A DNA stretch of 64,000 bases from Camarhynchus parvulus (taxonomy: Eukaryota; Chordata; Aves; Passeriformes; Thraupidae), in contig NC_044576.1 in assembly GCF_901933205.1 (NCBI RefSeq), positions 13,301,024-13,365,023 on the forward strand, given 5' to 3'. The notes under the pieces are model-generated. The model did no database searches. It had not been told where the DNA came from and saw only the letters and a program-made list of their open reading frames with translations. Shown piece by piece: positions 1-12,103 of the stretch; positions within the stretch are counted from its first letter, which is position 1, and each line of letters opens with the position of its first letter. A program made the translations under genes and the position numbers.

Positions 1-3000
1 CTCATGAGTTTCTACAACTCACCTCAAAGAGAAGAAAAGTTGCAGTTGCTATGAACAAATATGTGGCTCTGAGGTCCAGAGCCATCCTCCCCAACACCTC
101 TTCCCAGGACAGCATGCACAGAGAAAAAACTTGGGGCATATTTTTGTGGCCATTCACAGGCTTGGTATGTGTCAGGTTTTAAAATATTCATCAGCTCAGG
201 GTCTGGTTTCTGCAGGCTACCACTGAAAGCTGTTTTGGGGGCTCCTTACCCCTTTTTGAGAGAAGAAACTCTATTATCAAAGAATTTGACAAATAATGCA
301 AACATATGAGCAAGATCTAGATAATGTTAGGTTGCCATGTCACAAGCACTTAGAGTTATAGCATATATTTTTATTAAATCAGATATTCAAACAATATTCT
401 CTGATAAGGAACTACTTCATCAGGTATGAAAGACTATCTATGAAAAATTGGTTAAAAACTGACTTGAAAAGGAAAAAAAATAGAGTAAGAACATTTGTGG
501 GTTATTTCTTTCTAAACCACAGTAGTACCTGGGAAGTGAGGAACACACAGAGGGACACAAAACACCAATAAAAAGTAGTTCTTAAATATACTGAATTTTA
601 CCTCCACTGCTAACCTTTTAAAAACTACTACCTAATTTTTAATACAGTGAAGTATTTCAGAAATAGCACTTAGGCTGATAAAATAGTACTGAATTCCAGT
701 TAACTGCTGTTAACTACACAAGGATACCTTGATTGATGAAATATGTAAGAGCCACCAAAAAATGCTCCTGGTCAATGGCTGGTTTCTAACACTCAGTGAA
801 AAAGATTATGGCTGGGCCTATGTGAAGCTGACACAGCTGAGGAAACCTACAAATTTTCTTTGATAAAACCCATAAGTTTTCAGCAGATGCTTTTACTTGG
901 TCAGTCCAGTATGACCTTTTCAACAGCTGTTTTTTCCACATAGTAAGAATTGGCCAAAATAAGACATTTAAATGAAAATAATAATCAAAAATCCAGATAC
1001 ATGCTTGGCAGCCAATATCCTCTTGAAGAAAGGCCTGTTCAGTGTTCTGTCCTGCCCTGTGGATGTCATTTTGTAGTTCAGATATCTTGACTATAAGACT
1101 ATTAGTAAAATGCCACTACCTTCAATGCTTTTGGAAACAATCCTTTTGGTAACCTCTGTGATACTCACAGAGAGATTCTAAAATACAAATGATCACATAA
1201 TTTTCAAAACATAAAGGAAGAAATAAAATATGGAAATGTAAATATCTTCCCCAGCTAGTCCTTTTTTTTTTGTCTATCCAGAATCATCATCATGTAGAAG
1301 TCATTCAGTTTTGCAAGGTCTCTGGTGTCTTCTAGCAGCAACACTTAAAAGATATCCCTAGGTGGAATACTTTACTATTAAATAACTATAAAACACATTT
1401 CCTTTCACCATCTCAAAAATTACAGATACATCTGCATGTAGTCATAACTCCTGAAATGTGGAAGGCAGTGGGATTTCATGGCAAAGTAATTTCTAAGTAA
1501 ATTGATTGTATCTCAAAAAGACAAGAAAGTTAAGACATTTTGTCCACTAGATTTGTCTGTGACTAGGCCAAAACTATCTGATTAATTTTTATACAGTTTT
1601 TTTTTCCAAAATGCAAATTAAAAGTTACCTTTAAATTGTTAGATTTAATGAAAATGTGCATTCTTCTCCCAGGACTAACAGGCAGAAAAGAAAACAGATG
1701 AGTATGAAGAAAACTTCCATAAACCACCAATCACTTATTTCTGGTGCAAACTAATTATATTAAGCAGAAAGGATTGGATGAAAGGGCTGTTTCATAAGGG
1801 AAAACCAAATAAATATATTCATACTTTAAGTAAATATGGTAAAGCATATACTTGTATGGAAAAATACATGCTGCCACAGACAAAGTGATGTAGGTTCTCA
1901 AAATGAGGAGAAGACAGGAAGGAAAACTGGCTTCAAGGGTGTTCTCACTTTCAGCCCCAGTCCAACCTATGTGGCACAATTTTGGGACGTTTCTGGAAGG
2001 TGGCTGAATGAACACTACAACTGCATTATGCCATCATCTCACCTTTTGCTACTTCTGCATGAGCACAGGATATTCCCAGGATTTAGTGGTGTTTGGAATC
2101 AAGGGTAGATGCAGATACTGATTTACAAACAAAAGACATTCCTGTCCAAGTCACTAGTAATGGATGGCTTCAGTTTTGACCGAAAAAGCAAAACCAGGTT
2201 ACAAACTCACATTGTAACAAACAGCTGATACTAAATTAGTACCATGCATTAGCAACAAAATAAAAGTTAAGTACATTAGGTTAGCTGAAATGCCAGTCAT
2301 CAGTGTGTCACCATCCCCTAAGGGTTTTTACTGGGGACAAGGGAGGACTGGCCGCATCCATAAAATGTGAGACTGTCTAGAACAAAGTAGAGCTTCTGAA
2401 AATTAACTTAGGGAATATGATGGGCAAGCAATTTAACAGAAAGTCCTAATGACGTTAAAGGAAGATGGGTTAAAGTAATTGCTTTTAATTTGAGGCTTAA
2501 AGAGACAGGGAGGGGAATTGAACAGAGGAAAACAGCAAGCATGGGAAATTATTTTACTTCTGTTCATTCATGAGACTGGATTAGTAAAAAGAGTTCTGAC
2601 AGCCATATTTTTATGTGCATTGACAAATCAGAAAAAGTGATGGAAAGAGCTGCAATCCCTTCTTAAGGACTGGAGGAAATAGAGGGGTTTCAACCATACA
2701 GTGCTTTTAGTTTACAAAAAAAATAACTGGGAGGTAATTTCATTACTCTCTGTAGCTATTTACATGAGGACAAAATACTAAACACCAAAGGACTAATATT
2801 CAGTTCCAATATTACCAAAGTAGCTCTCAAGGCTGAAGGTGGAAGCCAAGCAGAATTAGACACACTTCTTACCATATGGTAATTAGCAATTTGAACAGGC
2901 CATCAGGTAAATAAGTAGAGTCTACGTTTATGAATCAAGCCAGGGTTTTCATAGAAGATAGGCACTAGCAAATACAGCTTATGGAGTGCAGTTAAGGGAT

Positions 3001-3742
3001 AATTACATGTGATGCCTTGTGAAATGCAAGGCCTATAAGGTACAGAACATCAAGACAGCCTAAATTGCTTTGGACTGCATGAATCTATAAATACATGAAA
3101 GACAATAGGATTATCTGACTAAATGTTAGAAAAAGACTCTAAAAAACTCTGAAAAAAATCTTCTCTTCTGGACAGAAATAAGACACTAAATTATTTCATA
3201 TAGCTATAAATGTCATATAATTATAAACAAATGGAAACATTTAGGCCACATCAATCATTGCTGTTACTATTGCTGCAAATAGAATTATTGTCATGCAAGC
3301 TTATATACACATCAACACATACAAAAATAGGCTGTAGCTGGAATAGTATTCAAACTTCTCATCCTTGTTAATCTTTTTGACTCAGACAAAATAGAACAAG
3401 TATCCAGAGTTCCATCTAGCAGCTTAAAAAATCTGACAGCAAAGTTTAATCTACTCTCCAAATAGGCACACACAGAAAGCACCAACTGATCTGAAAGCTG
3501 AGTGCCAACTCAGGGACTGCCTACACAGGAAGGGAAAAGACCCCACAGTAGGGATGCCCATTGAACATGTATGCACAGACCCAGACAGTTCAGCATCTCA
3601 AGGTGATATGACCAAGAAAAGCAACAGGGAGGAAGATTAAGATCTGTTTCCTTCCAAAAGACTATGGAAAGCTGAGCTAGCAAGACATACATAGAAATCT
3701 GAAAAGCACAGTACTTGTTTGTTCTTAATATACATAGATATG
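1..3742. other. Unique AT-rich noncoding sequence
   Basis: No gene, RNA or repeat family is recognisable here. Open frames are short, including an overlapping +/- pair at 1755-2108 whose products are rich in aromatic and cysteine residues, as is typical of chance AT-rich frames. The sequence is CpG-poor. It could be intron or intergenic DNA; nothing in it decides between these. Confidence 0.6.
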
Positions 3743-3801
3743 CCCACACACAAATGTATATACAAACACACACAAACACACACACATATATATATACATA
3801 T
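3743..3801. repeat. Compound CA/TA microsatellite
   Basis: An imperfect (CA)n tract with AAAC interruptions passes into a (TA)n tract and ends near ACATATTTG. On the minus strand it is read as a run of Tyr, Ile, Val and Cys codons. That explains the 138-codon open frame at 3510-3926 and the 64-codon frame nested in it, so neither should be called a gene. The mixed CA and TA units suggest a length-variable locus. Confidence 0.9.
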
Positions 3802-4798
3802 TTGTATCTGTAATGCTGCTCTATATACCACTGGTCTGTTTTCTCAAATAAGCACCTTGATGTGTACAAAGTGACAGGCATCAGCACTGATCTTCTCAGT
3901 GTGCCTCTAACTGGACCCTGAGACAATTCTATACCTGCTTGTCCACAGGATGCACCTCTGGTTCTTCTCCCCAGAATCCACTAACACCACTTATTAGCTG
4001 CCTCCTTCCCTGAGCTAGGGGTTTGTGCTGCCTTCTGGTTCTCATTATTATATTCATTTCAATGCAGTTCCTGAAGTCTGATACCACTGTACTTGAGAGG
4101 TCCTGCATGCGCCACCAAACAATGATTCAACATGACATTGTGACAGAAAACAGGGAGAAGGAATAGAAATAAAAGAACAAGGGATCAAAACAACTGCATT
4201 TGGCTCTCTGTGTGGGGTGTGCCTATCAACACCAATAACTGTTAACAGTGAGTCAGATGTCACATTGATAGAGGAGTCAGATCACTCACATCAGCCTTCC
4301 ATTTGACTGGAAGGTATCAGTCTTTTTCCTTTATCTAAAAGGATATGCAAAAGTATAATGGGCTATTAACTCTTCTTTTTTTGCATTCCTATTGAGGTTT
4401 TGGTAAATTCTTCATTTCTGTTCAGGTCCTTAGTGATCCTTGTGCATTTCATAACTTCCAATGCTTTGAAGATTGTTCCATAGACATGTCAAGAAAAGCA
4501 ACTAACATTCTTATTAATGTTGTGGATGACTCAACAGTGTAGTGATTTGCCTTATGAAAATTACATCAAGAGACAGAAACTTTAGGTATAAACTATGAAT
4601 TTTGCTTGATTTACCAACAGTTATGTCCCTAATGCTACATATATACAAAGAAGAGGCCAGTTTAATGGAGGACTTAGACTCAGGCTTGTGCTCCTGACTG
4701 GCACTGCAACATGATAATATAGATGTTAAGTACTTATAATTTGGGGGGATTTCTTTTTCCTAACTCAAATATAATTTTTTTATTCTTTTGTTGAACAG
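3802..4798. other. Unique noncoding sequence
   Basis: Nothing recognisable. The last 40 bases (about 4760-4798) are T-rich and end in AACAG, which is the possible splice acceptor described for the next entry. Confidence 0.5.
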
Positions 4799-4941
4799 GT
4801 AGTATCACTTTGCATGCAGTGCACACAGGGCCTAAATCACACAAAACATTACTGTTTAAAAACTCATTAATAATAGAGAAGATGAGCTTGCAAATAAATT
4901 TGACTCTACATGTTTGGTTAAAAATGTGCCCAGGAGGAAAG
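4799..4941 (+). other. Candidate internal exon, unrecognised
   Basis: Seen in the sequence: a T-rich tract followed by TTGAACAG ends at 4798, and GAAAG|GTAAGA gives a donor after 4941. The 143 bases between them are open in one frame (two bases, then 47 codons), starting SITLHAVHTG and ending WLKMCPGGK, with one N-glycosylation-type NLT. The exon would enter after the first base of a codon and leave on a codon boundary. No domain or family is recognised. Open frames of this length flanked by plausible splice sites arise by chance several times in a window this size, so this is a lead only. It could equally be an lncRNA exon or nothing. Confidence 0.2.
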
Positions 4942-5777
4942 GTAAGAAAACTTGATTTGTTTTTTGTCATACAGAGATTTCATTCTCTTTTTCTGTTGTT
5001 TGCACTCATAAAATTGCCCTTATGGGAGTCAATCCTGGAAGGATGCAGCAGCTAATTTTAGTTAATAAATTGTTGCTTTACTATGTATAGCCAAGAATCA
5101 TCTGATTAGCTCTTTCTGTATCAGAGCTGCTATATCTCAGTTAAATTTCCTAACTGTGAAGATTTAAAGACTTCTGAAACTAGTTCTTCAGAAAATATGT
5201 GCTTCTATTAGAGTTTTCCACTCACTAAAATCACTGCCAAAGTTTTTTGTTCATCAGCTTTCCAGAACTTACATCCGTATTCCATTATATAGCACTTGCC
5301 AGTAAATACTATTTTGGCCTCGTTTGGGTCTTTTTAAAATGTATATAAGAAAGATCTGCTACATATATAAATCATTAGGAATTATTAACTAAAGGATTGC
5401 ATAAATAATCTGTTTTATAATATATTGCAGATATTTTCAAGATAATGTGCAACAAAATGAGAAAAGTCTCACAGAGAGAAATATACTATGTTTCAAACAT
5501 AATTTCTGAGCTGTTTAAATACGAAACAAAACTTTGTCAAGCTACAAGTTTCCAGCTGTTATGATATCATAAGATAAATTTACAGCTACAAAACAGCTTG
5601 GTGAGGGAAAAAAAACATTTGCTTTTACAAAGTATGGAAATATAAATGTTTCAAGCACTGCAACTGTCCAAACAAATTAGTGAAAGCAAAAAAAGCTGAA
5701 TTCAGTATGGCTTGATTTTGTACCAGCTTCATTGCACGTGTTATAATTATTTAAATCTGTCGGCAAAATGTAATTTA
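4942..5777. other. Unique AT-rich noncoding sequence
   Basis: No feature is recognised. The region is very AT-rich with scattered TATATAA and TTTAAAT stretches and no long open frame beyond the read-through of the candidate exon. Confidence 0.5.
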
Positions 5778-5822
5778 ATGCATTTAATGTTAGTTTAGCG
5801 TGATGCATTTAATGTTAATTTA
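5778..5822. repeat. Two-copy tandem repeat, 25-bp period
   Basis: ATGCATTTAATGTTAGTTTA at 5778-5797 recurs at 5803-5822 with a single G-to-A change. Each unit carries ATGCAT and TTAAT, cores bound by POU and homeodomain proteins. A 20-base match with one mismatch 25 bases away is beyond chance. It is either an old local duplication or a pair of maintained binding sites. Confidence 0.75.
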
Positions 5823-6179
5823 AAATGATCTGATAAAGGTATACAGGTGGTCTCAGTGTCTAGAACTTTGCTGTATTTTATTGACTGAAATAATAATTTA
5901 TTTCTTTAGTTAAGCAATAATAAAGCTGGATAACTAGGCTCCGAAGGCCCACTACATGTGGACATTTAAATTCTTAACCAGAGCTAAAATGAAAAAAGAG
6001 TTTCTTTCCTCCCTGACTTTGAAAAGAATAGAGTGGTGATTAACAGCAATATTTTTTTTAATGAAACACAACCTTTCATCCCTGTCATCTTCTGACCATC
6101 CTTGCTTGTACGCAGCTCTCTGACAAGTAGAATAATAACGGTCATACATCACTGCCCTGAAAGTCCAATCATCTAAATC
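5823..6179. other. Unique noncoding sequence
   Basis: No feature recognised. The 66-codon minus frame at 5952-6152 has no domain and no supporting splice or promoter context. Confidence 0.5.
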
Positions 6180-6440
6180 TTCACTCGCTGCAGCCTCTGA
6201 GACTCAATTACTTTATTGACATGCAATCTTCATAAGGGGAGAAATATTGTGCATGTAAGGTCACTTGGTTATGAAGACATATTATCATATTATCTGCATG
6301 AGGGTTGCAGGGCTAAGACCTGACAGAGCTAATTATAATGGTACATGATAGAGAGCTCAGTACACATTATTTGCTTGGCTGAAACTAAAGGTGATGTAAG
6401 ACCATGACATCATGGTTTCAAAATAAAATAATTCCCTTTC
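6180..6440. promoter_or_regulatory. Possible conserved noncoding element
   Basis: This block lacks simple repeats and open frames but is dense in short motifs typical of distal vertebrate enhancers. It holds homeodomain-type cores (CAATTA near 6205, CTAATTATAA near 6331), a TTATTGAC forkhead/HOX-like site, an AGGTCA nuclear-receptor half-site near 6259 and ATGACATCAT near 6404. The call rests on texture only; no alignment was possible. It may be ordinary unique sequence. Confidence 0.2.
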
Positions 6441-9400
6441 CCTAAGAGACTATTACTTTTATTGTTTAATGTTTTGTACAGATTATATTCATACACTCCT
6501 TATAAGCAAGCAAGCAGTGAGAATTTCTGAATTCAACTGTTTCCATTTGGAAGTACTTAACTCTTGAAGAAACCAAAGGCTCATCTATAATAATGCAGTC
6601 CTTTTCATTTGTGAGACTTAAATCACATTTTCCCTGCCCTTCCATCGGTCCCCAAAAGTGTATCTATAAATATACATATGCACGTGACAAACTGATAGTC
6701 CAAAATTTGCACACAGCTAATACATACTGCTACAGTATTTTCTACATTTCCAAAAGCATGCAAGCCTCCACTAAAATGCTAAACAAAGTCTATTAGCCTC
6801 TCATTTTTCAATAGAAATAAATTTTAATTTTGCTTTCCTCTTCCTCTGCAGCAGCTTCCTTTCCTCAATGTACCTTCCTACTCTATTTAATACCTACTAA
6901 TTCCCTGTCACTTGGCACTGAGGTACACTCCACACTGCTCTGGGATGACTGGCACAAAATGCATCTCCTAATCCTTTATTGACCCTCATATTAAAATGAA
7001 AAACAGGAAAGAAACAAAGCATATGTTGTGTCTTTTTTTATAAATAATCAACATAAATTACTGCACTGCTACACTGAACAAGTAAAAGTCTTGTTTGGGG
7101 GTTTTCTTTTGGTTCCTTTGGGTATTTGTAATGATTCTATTTATTTATAATTTTTTTTCATTTCTTTTAAAGTCTTTGCCAAGTTTTATTCATGTCTACC
7201 CTTCAGGTAGGAAACAAAGTTCACTCTTAGAATAGTTTCAGAATTGCAAATATATGATGCTAATGCCCCAGAATAAATTTTATTGTACACTTCCGATGGG
7301 GAACATTGCTTATTGTACAAAACCACTGATCAATATGATATAATGATTCTATGGCAAATCATGCTGCACAAGGTTTTGCATTTTCCTTGTTTGAAGGCAG
7401 GGTAGAGAAGCAATTCCAACAAATGGATCTCAGCTCCAAATAAGTTCCTTGCTCCCGGCAAGACATGGTAACATTGCACCAGTGAGATTCCAAAATAGGC
7501 ACACATGCTTTAATAATATTGCCAGACCATAACCCCACATGTAGATGCTTTCAGTTATCTAATTTACTGAGATTGGTCTCCTGTAAAAAAAAAAAATGTT
7601 ATTTCATAACAACAAATTCACAGGCTTCCCTACTGGGAAGAAAAAAAATGAAAAAAGTGCACTGTATGTATAACTGCCCTCCTGAAAATATCTCTTCTAA
7701 TTTTCAAACTGCAAATTTTACAAACCATGGTGTGTCAGATATTGCACTGTCCTTCCAACAATAGCTTAGTCTACCCATATTTTTAATAAGTTTATGATCT
7801 TGCTATGCCTATCTGCTGTGCTTTGCTTCTGAAGGAATCCTGCCTGAAGTTGAGTAGCATTTTGAAAGCTTATTTGATCCTGTATTTAAGACTTCACACA
7901 GTGTGGGATTTTTAAAAGAATTTTATTTAAGTGTTAACCTCTGTTTCAACCAAGGAGTATAAAAAAGTCCTTGGGAGATGAGATACAGACAGGGAGATGT
8001 CAGGCCCTGCCTCTTCCCAGGAATAACATTTATGCTTAAAAGCATCTTTTGCAGAGTTTAAGTTCCAGCAGCACAAAGGAGACAGCAAAGTAATCAAGAC
8101 CCAGAAGAAGAAAAAAACAAATACACCCCAGAACCATATTATCAGTAACCGTCACACTGGCAGTTATCCCGCTGATGAGAAAGCAGACAGGTAGTGAGCC
8201 ATGAAACTCAGAAAAAGAAGAAAAATATCTTCTGACAGCTATGAAATTCTGCCTCAAAGTAGTTGTTAATTTAAAATATCCCAATGTCCTGCAAGCTTCT
8301 AGTCTGAGATATAAATGACATGGAGAGACCCCAACATGCATGCAGGGAAATCTGGGCCACCAAAACTCCACCAAAGCACAGAGACCAAACTGCAGACTCT
8401 GAATAGCCGAGCTACACATGTCATTTCTTTAGCAACTACGTGAATACTCAATTTATGGAAATATGAAGTAAAAGGTCACCCCCTTGGGCATCAAAGACTT
8501 TTTATCAAGGAAATGGAACAAGAACTAAGGGGAAACAAATGTTAATGTCATGCCCAAAACCACAAAACATTTTTATTGCCAAAATTGCTTTGAAACTAAC
8601 AGGGCCAGGCACATGATACGAGCTCAATACATTTCAGAGCTTTGGATCACAAGGCACCTAATTCAAGCAACAAAACATGAGGTACACATGGTTAGGTGCT
8701 TTCCTCCTAGTGGCAATTAATGTGGACAATATGACATTGACAATATCAGCCATAGGAGAGATGGAACTGGGACACTCTCCAGAAAACACAATAAAAAAAT
8801 GAATGACACTCAATAGTGGTAGCCAAAAGGAAAAATGAGATCCCCATATTGTACATCTAGTCTTGAGGACAAAGAACCAATAATAAGGAGATGACCTGAA
8901 TGAAATTTAAAGGAACAGGACACCGCTAAAATAAAATAAATAAAGTAAAAAAAAGACAATGCCTCCCATGTATTTTTAGCACTAACTTCAGATAATGTAA
9001 AACACTCTTAGTGAATGAAATATTCAGTTTTGAATACTTCATGAATCATGCAACAAGGACTTAATCATATTCTTCTGGTAACACAACCTTTAGAAGGCAG
9101 TTCTGGAAGTTGAAAAGAACATGTCATGAAGAAATAAACTGGGAAGACTATGCAGGCAGAGATCAGATTATTCTATGCCAGTTATTAAAAACTTGCAAAT
9201 TAATTTACAGCAGAAGAAATAAACAATAATCTCATTTATATGAACATGCTGAGGTACTGTGCAAAATACAAAAATGCTTTCAAAACTTAGAAAACATTGG
9301 AAACTCTCTGAACTTCATCTATATTTGAGAGGTGAATTAAATCAGATTTCAGCTCTAGAGAACTTAGCTGGTACTCTCCAATTTAGGATGTAAAATGTGG

Positions 9401-11154
9401 TGATAGTAAAATGCAGCATTTGACATGAGACTTTTCTGTAACATTGGTTACCAACACGCTGTAAGTACCAAACACATCATTTACTGGCAATGTAGAAAAG
9501 AAAACAAATTAAAATGGGTGGTCTTTTGACCCTCCTTTTCAATATTAAAATGTGAATAAGGCACATGTTATTTTTACAATACATTTCTCAAAGTTCCTTT
9601 CCTATAAGATTAATTTTTGTAAGTGTCACAGGGATCTATGCTCCATACCAAGCAAAACAAGCAAACAAAACTCCTTTGGTAGCAAAATTGTGGTTTACTG
9701 ATACTCAAGTGTTTTGTGAATGAGCGCCTTGGATTTAAATTTGTTAAAAAGTGGGAGACGCACTAAAGCAAAATTTGAACAAAAAAGAAACAAAAATGTG
9801 GTTTTTTCACTATTTTAAATTATTTTTAGTATTGTTTTTTAAAGAATTACAGAAATTTCCCAGGCTGTTAAAATATTTTTATTTTCCAATTAATTGAAAA
9901 GGTACTATGTTGACAACGGTACTTTATTGACAAAGTACTGGCTTGCAAAGGAGAGAAATGTGTCTATAAAATAGATTTCAGTCCATCTGAGACTCATAGA
10001 TCATCAAAGAGAATGAGAACATGAGGGAACCAAATTACAATTTCCATGTGGCTCTGTTCCAACATACCTTAACCTATATTTTGGTCTACCCCACTCTCCT
10101 TATCCACCCCATCAAAAACACACACAGATATTAAAACCATCACTGTAAGAAACACAGTTTCCAGTAAGAGGAGTTATTTGTTGGAAAGAGTTTTCAGCCA
10201 AAGGCTTACCTACAACTTCCCTGCCAGATGCACATATCTCTGGAAATGCAGAATTCCAGAGGGAAAAGTGACTACCATGGTGTGTAAGGCAGGGGGAAAC
10301 AGGGGATGTCTGACATCTTGCTGTTGCAGGCCCAACACTGGCACAAAGCTGGTGTCTAAGCTAGAGTTGAGTCTAAATAATTTTTCTAGAAAGAAGAAAA
10401 TTTGGTATATTAACCAGCAATGACAGTAGTAGCTTTCCAAGAACACGTTGCAAATAAACAAAACAAGCATTTTACTAACTTTGGCAAAATTAGAATGAGT
10501 AACAAATACATTTTTGCAGGCTCTACTCTGTAAAAACACAGACCAATTGAGCAATCAAGAAGGTCAATAGTGAATCTTTTAATTGACTTCGAAGACAGCA
10601 GATTTCTGTGCAAAAGCACTTTAGAGGGAAAACCCAAGCTTCAAGCTATGATGATTACTTCAAATAGTTTCACCAGTTTGTATTTTTGGAACCCTTCTGG
10701 CAATAACTTTTCCCTTTAAACCATTTCCCAAGTCACAGCTTGTTAGAGAAAATGTTAAATGAAGATATAATGTTTTGGGAAAAGGGTAGGAAACCCAAAA
10801 GCCATAAGAAACAAATAACAAACAGGAACATTGCTTTAGTGACCTACAGAATATTAAAAATTTGTCCAGCAAATATTGTCAACCTTTTAAGATTTTGACT
10901 CTAATGAGGCCTTTTGTCATGGCTTCAGGGGGCCATGTGCCTGTTCCATGGGTTTACCTCTTACAGACTGGTAGGAAACCATAATAAAATTCAAAGACAG
11001 AGCAGGAAAAGCACACGATCTTAAAAGTGAATAATCAAACAGTACAAAAGAAAATATTGGGAATGAAACTGATAACGCACCCTGTTGCCAAAACCTGGAG
11101 ATGCAGATTGCCTCTGGATTAGTCCTCAGATTGTTGTAAAATACACCTACTTAC
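6441..11154. other. Unique noncoding sequence, about 4.7 kb
   Basis: No repeat family or gene is recognisable. Short A/T runs occur at about 7585 and 8768. A good polypyrimidine-plus-CAG acceptor-like string lies near 6840-6851 but no open exon follows. The 127-codon minus frame at 8036-8419 is rich in Cys, Phe and Leu and shows no family feature. A GTAAG donor-like string on the minus strand at about 10207 bounds at most a 30-base microexon and is not called. Confidence 0.5.
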
Positions 11155-11267
11155 CCTTTCACAGACTGACCACAAGAGATGTCAAAGTGAAATTTAAAGA
11201 GTAGAGACCAAGGGAAGCATTTATCATACTGTTCCACATTCAAGTAAAACAACTTTTCTATACAAAT
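11155..11267 (-). other. Candidate exon, unrecognised
   Basis: On the minus strand the donor AAAGG|GTAAGTAGG is close to the consensus. Upstream, CATTCAAGCTTTAG offers an acceptor. The 113 bases between are open for 37 codons plus two bases, beginning ICIEKLFYLN and ending SCGQSVK. It lies about 0.7 kb downstream, on the same strand, of the CxxC candidate exon. The reading phases do not join: that exon leaves two bases of a codon, whereas this one would enter on a codon boundary. The two therefore cannot be consecutive as drawn. No family is recognised. Confidence 0.17.
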
Positions 11268-11955
11268 CTAAAGCTTGAATGAACAAGTGCCACTTAAAAG
11301 TATGCATAAAGTACATTCAAGCACAAGGACTGACACACAGAAAAACTGCAACATTTCAAAGGATTTGTGCTAGGAATCAAACAGTTTTTTCCTACCTATC
11401 CTGCCTCCAGTTGCAAAAACATAAGGATATTTTCTTCATTTAAATATTACAAATGAATAGAAAAAACTTCTTATTCATGCTGCAGCATCCAACAATATTT
11501 CCTTTGCCCACACAGTCAGGAGTTTTTAAGTGCAATCCAATTTGCAAATAACACGAGACTGTAAACTGAATGTGCTAGCCTGACTTTTGATTTTGTAATT
11601 TATTGAGTTCCATCACTATTCAGATGGGTTTTTATGAGAATGAAAAAAGGAAAATCTGAGGGTTTTGGCTGTTCCGATTACCTCGTTAAATTACTGGCTT
11701 TGCAAAGACAGAGAAAACATAAGTGCTAAGGTTAACCACATAATTACATACCATTTCAATCTTTTTTTTTCCCTCCAGTCCAAAACAATCCATTACTATA
11801 CAAAGTTGCAGCATTTTGGAGTCAGCTGTTAGATCTGAGCTCTGGAATTCATTTATCTGAATCTTCTTGAAGTGACATTGCTTGTCAAAAATCATCAGCC
11901 AATCAAATTCTTAAACTGAAGTGAGTTGTCCTCTTAAATTAAAATGATACTTTAC
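11268..11955. other. Unique noncoding sequence between two candidate exons
   Basis: No repeats or recognisable motifs. A T-run interrupted by C lies near 11762-11774. If the flanking candidates belong to one transcript, this would be intron. Confidence 0.4.
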
Positions 11956-12103
11956 CCTGATTTTTCCATACAAAAGTTGCATTGTGTTTCTCTGTCAGGA
12001 TCAACTTCATTTTCAGGAATTTTACCACAATACAAGCATTTATCCCTCAATCTTCCATTGGGCAAGGGAGAGTGGGCATATAATTGAAATTCACTTAAAC
12101 GAA
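11956..12103 (-). other. Candidate exon with paired CxxC (zinc-binding-like) motif
   Basis: The minus strand holds a 148-base open segment between CTATGTCAG (acceptor) and CAGG|GTAAAGTA (donor, with A instead of G at +5). It encodes 48 complete codons beginning RLSEFQLYAH, with partial codons at both ends. The notable part is KCLYCGKIPENEVD followed by CNFCMEK: two C-x2-C pairs separated by 15 residues. That arrangement is used by many treble-clef and GATA-like zinc sites. The charged, proline-containing stretch between the pairs looks more protein-like than other chance frames here. The frame continues upstream of the acceptor to a Met at the 12272 end. I do not recognise the protein, and the acceptor is not strong. 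Confidence 0.3.

Noticed and set aside
3510..3926. 138-codon minus frame rich in Tyr, Val, Ile and Cys
   Set aside because: Kept open by the CA/TA microsatellite.
10207..10236. 30-bp minus-strand microexon between TTTCCAG and TAG|GTAAGC
   Set aside because: Too short to judge. Such pairs are common by chance, and one frame ends in a stop at the junction.
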